The translations under genes were made by a program, and so were the position numbers. From Inia geoffrensis (lineage: Eukaryota; Chordata; Mammalia; Artiodactyla; Iniidae), in contig CM070900.1 in the NCBI GenBank assembly GCA_036417435.1, positions 170,676,815 through 170,740,814 on the forward strand: 64,000 nucleotides of DNA. Direction: 5' to 3'. Below, one piece after another: positions 58,781-64,000 of this stretch. Below the pieces are notes generated by a model that worked only from the letters and a program-made list of their open reading frames with translations, did no database searches and had not been told where the DNA came from. Position 1 is the stretch's first letter; every line of letters starts with the position of its first letter.

Positions 58781-59730
58781 CAGCCAGAACAACCCTCCAA
58801 AGCTAAAGCGAGGATTAAGCCAGGTCCTGCAGCTGACAGCATGCACACACTCAGGACAGGTAGACGAGTTCAAACACCAGGAAGATGCTCTCACATGTGC
58901 ACAGAATGTAGTCTGGGGTTAAAGGGTGAAGTTTACATTCTAATATGTGAAAATTAGTACTGAGAAATTAAATTATAGTCACTGATTAAGGAAAGGAATT
59001 TATTCTCTGAATAAGGAACTGTACTCAATGCCCTGAAAAATTTAATAATGGAAGAGACAGATAGTATCTAAAAATTCTATGTCATTGTAGACAGTGTGAA
59101 ATATATATTAGCAAGTTAATACCTTATTGTAATCAGTATTATTATAGGTATTCATTTTTTTTTAATTTAAGGCAATTACATTACAGGTGCAAGAGCTAAA
59201 TTTACTTCCACATTTAAATCTGTCAATGGACAGGAATAAATGTAGCTATAATATGTCTTGTTTTACACTGCAGCACTTTGGGAAGGTCTTTCAGGCATGT
59301 TATGATATACTACCTCTTCCAGAAAGTTCAATCATCACAACATATTTATCTTTCTTGCTATGTACTGGATTCCTGATTCTTTCTCATCTTGCCACAGATG
59401 AATTTTTTAACATTATATATGAAGTTGCAGAGTTAAAACTTCTCTTGTTTTTCCCTGCCTTTTTGTGTCTTCTAACACCAGAGCTGTCAAATATGATCGG
59501 CAATATTTGCGAAAACATGATTTGTTCATGTTTTCTAACCTCAGCTGGACCTGCATTGTTGTTCAACAACACTTTATTAATTCCTATCATATCTTCCAGA
59601 GCAGTGCTATCCTCTGCTTAACTAAGTACTTTCCCTCCATTCTGTTATGATTTGGAAATACTGGAAAGACATTTCTCAACCTTAAGCTTTCTGCCTATCT
59701 CTTCTCTAACATTTCCTTTCTTCCTCCAGA
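58781..59730. other. Unassigned DNA with a 144-codon open frame
   Basis: An open frame (59187-59621, +) and an overlapping 61-codon frame (59465-59650) show no domain that I know. The composition is ordinary. Confidence 0.35.
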
Positions 59731-59791
59731 GAGAGAGAGAGAGAAGCAGAGAGAGAGAGAAAGAAAGAGAGAGAAGCAGAGACAGAGAGAG
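59731..59791. repeat. (GA)n purine tract
   Basis: About 60 purine-dominated bases of gagaga with two agcaga interruptions. Confidence 0.88.
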
Positions 59792-60409
59792 AATCTTTTT
59801 CTTTCCAATTAAAATCTGTATTAACCTGAGTCAGTCCAAAGGCATCTCCTCTAAGAGCCTAGTCTACCAATTATGTTCTGCTTCTTAAAATATCTCTCAT
59901 TGTTTTTGTACCAAGGGTCACAAAACAACTGGTCAATTGTTATTAAACCAAAAACAAACAAATAGAAACTAAAGTATTTCTCCACTGTTATAACTTATCT
60001 TTTTCTTCTAGTCTTTAATAAATGGCTAATGTGCCAATTTGCCTAATTTACCCAACTCTCTCTAGTCCAACCCCACCCTAAACTTTGAAGCCTGGGTTAG
60101 CTTCTTGACATTCCTTCACCAAAGCACTGATTCTTCTCTATCTGTGGTTACTTATGACTACCATTTTTTCAAATTTCAAGGATGTTATTTTCATGCTTTT
60201 CATTCTCCTCAAAATCTTTATAATATTTAATTGCAAATCTCTCCTTGAAATATCTTTTTTGAAATATCACAGTTTGCTTATTCTTTATTTTCTTTCTAAA
60301 TTCAAATTTTAAAAAATCTCTTTAATGAACTTCCAGTTTTATCTTAATTAATTATTGGTCTTCCATGATCCAAACTTAATATTATCAACTAACTATTGGA
60401 CTTCTGCTT
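59792..60409. other. Unassigned DNA
   Basis: Nothing recognised. Confidence 0.4.
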
Positions 60410-60526
60410 TCATTCATTCATTAACGCATGTATGTATTGGGCACCTACTGTGCTTTAGACAGTCTATACAGAATAATGAAAGAAGTAGAGAAAACAGAGA
60501 ACAATCCTTGCCATTACAGTTTAACA

Positions 60527-60755
60527 TTTTAGCTTTGCACTATCTAAGATGATAGCCACTAGCCATGTGTGGCTATTTAAATTACAACTTAAAGTAAGTT
60601 AAATAAAATCATGATCCATTTTCTAGTCACTCTATTTATATTTCATGTTATCAAAATTCACACATGGTAGCAGCTTCCAATTTGGAAAGGCCAGATACAG
60701 AGTATTTCCATAATGCATTAAGTTCCACTGGATAGTACTGCTCCAGCCAGAGGTA
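60527..60755. mobile_element. hAT-Charlie-like MITE (MER3-type, tentative)
   Basis: agccactagccatgtgtggctatttaaatt near the left and agttccactggatagtactgctc at the right are recognisable ends of a common short mammalian hAT element. It interrupts the L2. Family name from memory only. Confidence 0.5.
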
Positions 60756-61548
60756 ACCAATAAATAAATAAACTAGTGAAAATTAAACTGTACACTGCAT
60801 GGTATACTACCATGCGGAAAAATAAAGCATGGGAAAGTTATAGAAAGTGTGGGAATGAGGTGTAATCTCTTTTACAATGGTATTCAGGGAGAATTTTGTT
60901 GAAAAGTATATTTGTGTAGAGACTTAAAAGATGAGAGAGCAAGCTATGCAGATATGATGAAAAAGGGTATTGCAAGCAGACAGATTAGCCAATTTAAAGG
61001 TTATAAACTATAAGCATGCTTAATTTATACCACAAATAACATGGAATCTTGTGTGTCTGAAGAACAGTAATAATAGAAGAAGTTAGGAAGACGCTTTGTG
61101 GCAATAGCAACAGTGAGAAGTATTCAGATATAGAATATATTCTGAACAATGAGCCAACAACGTATGTTGATGGAATGGATGTGAGGTGTGGCTAATAACT
61201 TCAAGATCATGGCCTGAAGAACAAGAAGGGTAGGTACTTATTAATTTAAGAGAGAGAGATTTCAAGATTAGCAGGCTCTTACTGGAGGAGCTCCAATTAG
61301 GATATGGGTTTGGGTCCTGTTAATTTTGAAAGACCTACTTGAGATCCAAGCAAAGAAGTCAAATAGTGTTAAAGATATATTATTAGAGTTCAGGACTGAG
61401 AAAAAAATGTAGGACTTGCTAGCCTATCAAAAGCACCTCAAGCTATTTAATGGAAAATATCAAGCAGAAAATCAGTAAAATGAAGAACTGCAAGAACTGA
61501 TCCCTGGATCTCTCCAGATTTTTTCCAAGAAATCAAAAAAGAATTCCA

Positions 61549-61750
61549 GGGCTTCCCTGGAGGCACAGTGGTTGAGAGTCCACCTGCCGATGCAGGGGAT
61601 ACGGGTTCGTGCCCCGGTCCAGGAAGATCCCACATGCCACAGAGTGGCTGGGCCCGTGAGCCATGGCCGCTGGGCCTGTGCATCTGGAGCCTGTGCTACG
61701 CAACCGGAGAGGTCACGGCAGTGAGAGGCCCGCGTACCGCAAAAAAAAAA
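61549..61750 (+). mobile_element. CHR-2-type SINE
   Basis: Full + strand body from gggcttccctggaggcacag to gcgtaccgc and a short A tail. The duplication core GAATTCCA is at 61541-61548 and 61751-61758, with preceding As also shared. Confidence 0.94.
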
Positions 61751-61915
61751 GAATTCCAATACTTTTGGACAAAATCAGGAGTGTTTGTCTTCTTAAAGCC
61801 AAATGAAGAAAGAATTTTAAGGAACTGATAACCTTTACTAAATGTTGCTACCAGGTCAAGCAAAATGGCGTTAGGAAACTGATCATTGGACTTAGAAATG
61901 TGGAGGAAATGCCTC

Positions 61916-62379
61916 ATCCTTCCTGTAAATCATTTCCTCAGATGCTTTCAAAAGCCAATAATTATATCCTGGACATTTGCCTATGGTTCACCATACGTAG
62001 CTCTAATTTCTTGGTAAAACTATTTACCAGTTGCAATAGATTCTACCTTTTCAGAACTATCACATCAGTTTCCTTATTTTTCTATTCCAATCTCTCTGCC
62101 ATTAATGTACATCAAGTCCAAAAGTTCAGTTATACATGTTTATATCAGCCTTTGCATTTTTTTCTTATCTCCTTCTAGAGGGAGTTAGCTTCAAGTCATC
62201 ATTTTACCTTAGTTGTATTAATTTTCAAGAAATAAAGTTTTCTATCTTGTCATTTTTACTAGGAAAAAATCAATGATTTATACCAGGTACCAAATGTAGT
62301 ATAATCCCCTTTCTCTTCTACTGCATTTTTCCATTGAATATATTCAGTATTCCATTTTTTTTAATCCTTCAATTTAATT
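61916..62379. other. Unassigned DNA between L2 copies
   Basis: May contain more L2 (ccagttgcaatagattctacc), but the match is too weak to call. Confidence 0.35.
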
Positions 62380-63560
62380 ATATGCTTCTTCAACTGTGGC
62401 CCTGTCACCTACCTGTACAAACCACTTCTTAAAATATTTACCTTTGAAAATTGGCTCTATTTCCTCACTACCTTTCTCTCTTTAACCCAGAAAAAACTGT
62501 TTTCTTTCCGTAACCTCTCTGAAATAACACTTCTAAAATCTTCATTGATTTCTCCACCTGGAAAGCTAGTGGTCAATATCCTTTCACTTGCTGTCTCAGC
62601 ATTTGCTGCCCTCTTTCTTAAAACGGTTCCATGATGTCACACTCTAGGCTTTCTCTTAACACTCATTTATTCTTTCTTAATCTCCTTTCAGTCTTATCCC
62701 ATGCTACTTGGCCAGTATTTTGGGGTGCATTATTACTTTTTCATTGCTCCCTAGCAAAGCCCCATTACTGCTCCAACATCAATAATCCAGTCTAGCCTCA
62801 CTCTTTGAAACTGTAAATCTGCATCATTGTTTTGACATCTACTTCAAAGGAACCCCATAGGTACTTAAAATGAGTTTGTAGCCTCCCTCCTTTAAAGAAT
62901 TTTATTTCCCAGGCTTGCCTAAATTCTCTATCACTGTGAATAAAACCATTATTCAACTAAATATCACAATCCAGCGACAAAGAGTAACCTTGAATAACTC
63001 TGTCCCTTTAATTTCTAATTCTCCACAATGTACTTTCCATTTTACATCTTAAATATTTCTTAAATTAGTACAAAGATATCTATCTCCAAAGCACTTACTT
63101 GGAGCAATCATTAGCTCTCAACTGGTCCACTGTAGCAACATTTTCATCTCCTTCCTTCCAACCCTTTTGTCCCTCCAACTTTTCTTCACCCAACAGTGAG
63201 TGTTTTAGTTCTAATAATAATAAAACAACATTTTCTCTTATTATTCACTTAAATAATTACCCATTACTTTTAGGATAAAGAACAAACTGACTTTTACAAA
63301 CCCTGCAACATCTGGGACTATCTTGTGTTTCCTATTTCCCCTACAACTGGAGAACAATTGGCTCCCTGTACTGCAGCCACACTGGCCTTACATTTCATAC
63401 AAACTTTCTCACATGCATGTAATACTCTTTTGTCCTCCTTTCACCTCTGTCCTCTGAACTCTTTTTTTTTTTTTTCTTCAGGGCATTCTTCATTAATCCA
63501 TCTGATGAAGTCATATTTCCTATCATGTATTTTCTAGAACTGTGCAACTGTCTATCACAG
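62380..63560 (+). mobile_element. Long L2 LINE fragment
   Basis: Sense L2 words in order: ccatgatgtcacactctaggctttctc, taatctcctttcag, gacatctacttcaaaggaacccc, cataggtacttaaaatgag, taggataaagaacaaactgac, cctgcaacatctgggactatc, tgcagccacactggcctta. Interrupted by decay, no frame left. Confidence 0.68.
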
Positions 63561-64000
63561 CCTTCAGAATCATATAATTGTAGTTTGAGATATTTTTATG
63601 TAATTATGTTATTTGTTCCTATTTTCCTTCACTCTATATAGTCTCAAGACCTGGTGTTTCTTATAATGTGAAACATGGATTTTTAGTGTGTAATATGGTC
63701 TCTGAAATTGTAGCCCCAAATAAATTATTTGTAGAGTTAATTAGTTAAATTCTGTCAGTTAAATTCCTCTACGATATGATTCTAAACTACTTTTCTGGCT
63801 TTATATACTATCATTCCTCTACATGCTCACTCTAAAATAACACTTTATGACTTGTTCTTTCTGAAGATGTTTCTTACTTTTACACATTTTTCTCAAGATT
63901 TCATGCTGTTTTCTCTGACTGCAGTGCTCTCTCATCCAATTCTCCATTTCTCTTTTGAAATAGTACACAAATTTGACAGCCCACCTTGAATGTTATCTGA
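63561..64000. other. Unassigned DNA to window end
   Basis: The last part may continue L2 3' UTR, but nothing specific is recognised. Confidence 0.35.

Larger units (their letters stand above)
60410..61915 (-). mobile_element. Long L2 LINE, antisense, with two later insertions
   Basis: Reversed L2 over about 1.5 kb: tgtattgggcacctactgtgc and aacaatccttgccattacag (3' end), gagacttaaaagatgagagagcaagctatgcagatatg, gtattgcaagcagacagatta, gatggaatggatgtgaggtgtgg, gacctacttgagatccaagc, ctgatcattggacttagaaatgtggagg. A hAT-like element (about 60527-60755) and a CHR SINE (61549-61750) sit inside. Confidence 0.68.

Overview
The window reads as mammalian, almost certainly cetacean, non-coding DNA: intergenic or deep intronic sequence, A+T-rich, with no protein-coding exon, tRNA, rRNA or snRNA gene that I can support. 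The lineage call rests on 14 tRNA-derived SINEs of the cetacean CHR superfamily (head gggcttccctggtggcgcag, tail ending in gcgtaccgc plus an A-rich tract). It also rests on L1 3' ends and a near-complete L1 of the cetartiodactyl type. Most long open frames in the window are accidental translations of these SINEs.

Layout. 1-8.5 kb: mostly unassigned A+T-rich DNA with two SINEs, two L1 3' fragments and microsatellites. 8.5-16.3 kb: eroded L1 pieces, three SINEs, an LTR-like repeat and a short L1 3' insertion. 17.2-22.3 kb: a 5.1-kb antisense L1 with 5' UTR, ORF1, endonuclease, reverse transcriptase and 3' UTR, disabled by frameshifts, stops, altered catalytic-box residues and an internal ORF2 deletion. 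23.4-26.0 kb: a nested cluster in which an older antisense L1 is broken by a solo endogenous-retrovirus LTR (752 bp, recognisable 4-bp target duplication, 86-bp tandem repeat in U3) and by a CHR SINE, next to a second LTR. 28.1-28.9 kb: L1 remnants hosting a 211-bp Tigger-type MITE with TA duplication. 30-40 kb: mainly unassigned DNA with L2, L1, MIR and MER20 relics, a full-length-type CHR-1 SINE and a perfect 36-bp tandem duplication. 40.7-43.1 kb: a second nest, where L1 3' UTR DNA hosts a CHR-1 SINE and a 903-bp Tigger-family (Tc1/mariner) DNA transposon that keeps an uninterrupted 173-codon transposase-tail frame and about 17 CpGs. 46-55 kb: L2 and L1 relics, two SINEs, an L1 insertion with the inverted 5' end typical of twin priming, and a very small polyadenylated retroinsert. 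57-64 kb: two MaLR-type LTRs in opposite orientation, then long L2 fragments in opposite orientation.

No genes work together here. What the window records is layered transposition: L2, MIR and hAT relics first, then old L1 and MaLR, then lineage-specific L1, LTR, Tigger and CHR SINEs. L1 machinery presumably supplied mobilisation for the SINEs and the small retroinsert, since their target duplications begin at A-rich L1-type sites. Repeat family names were assigned from memory of consensus sequences and not by a database search.
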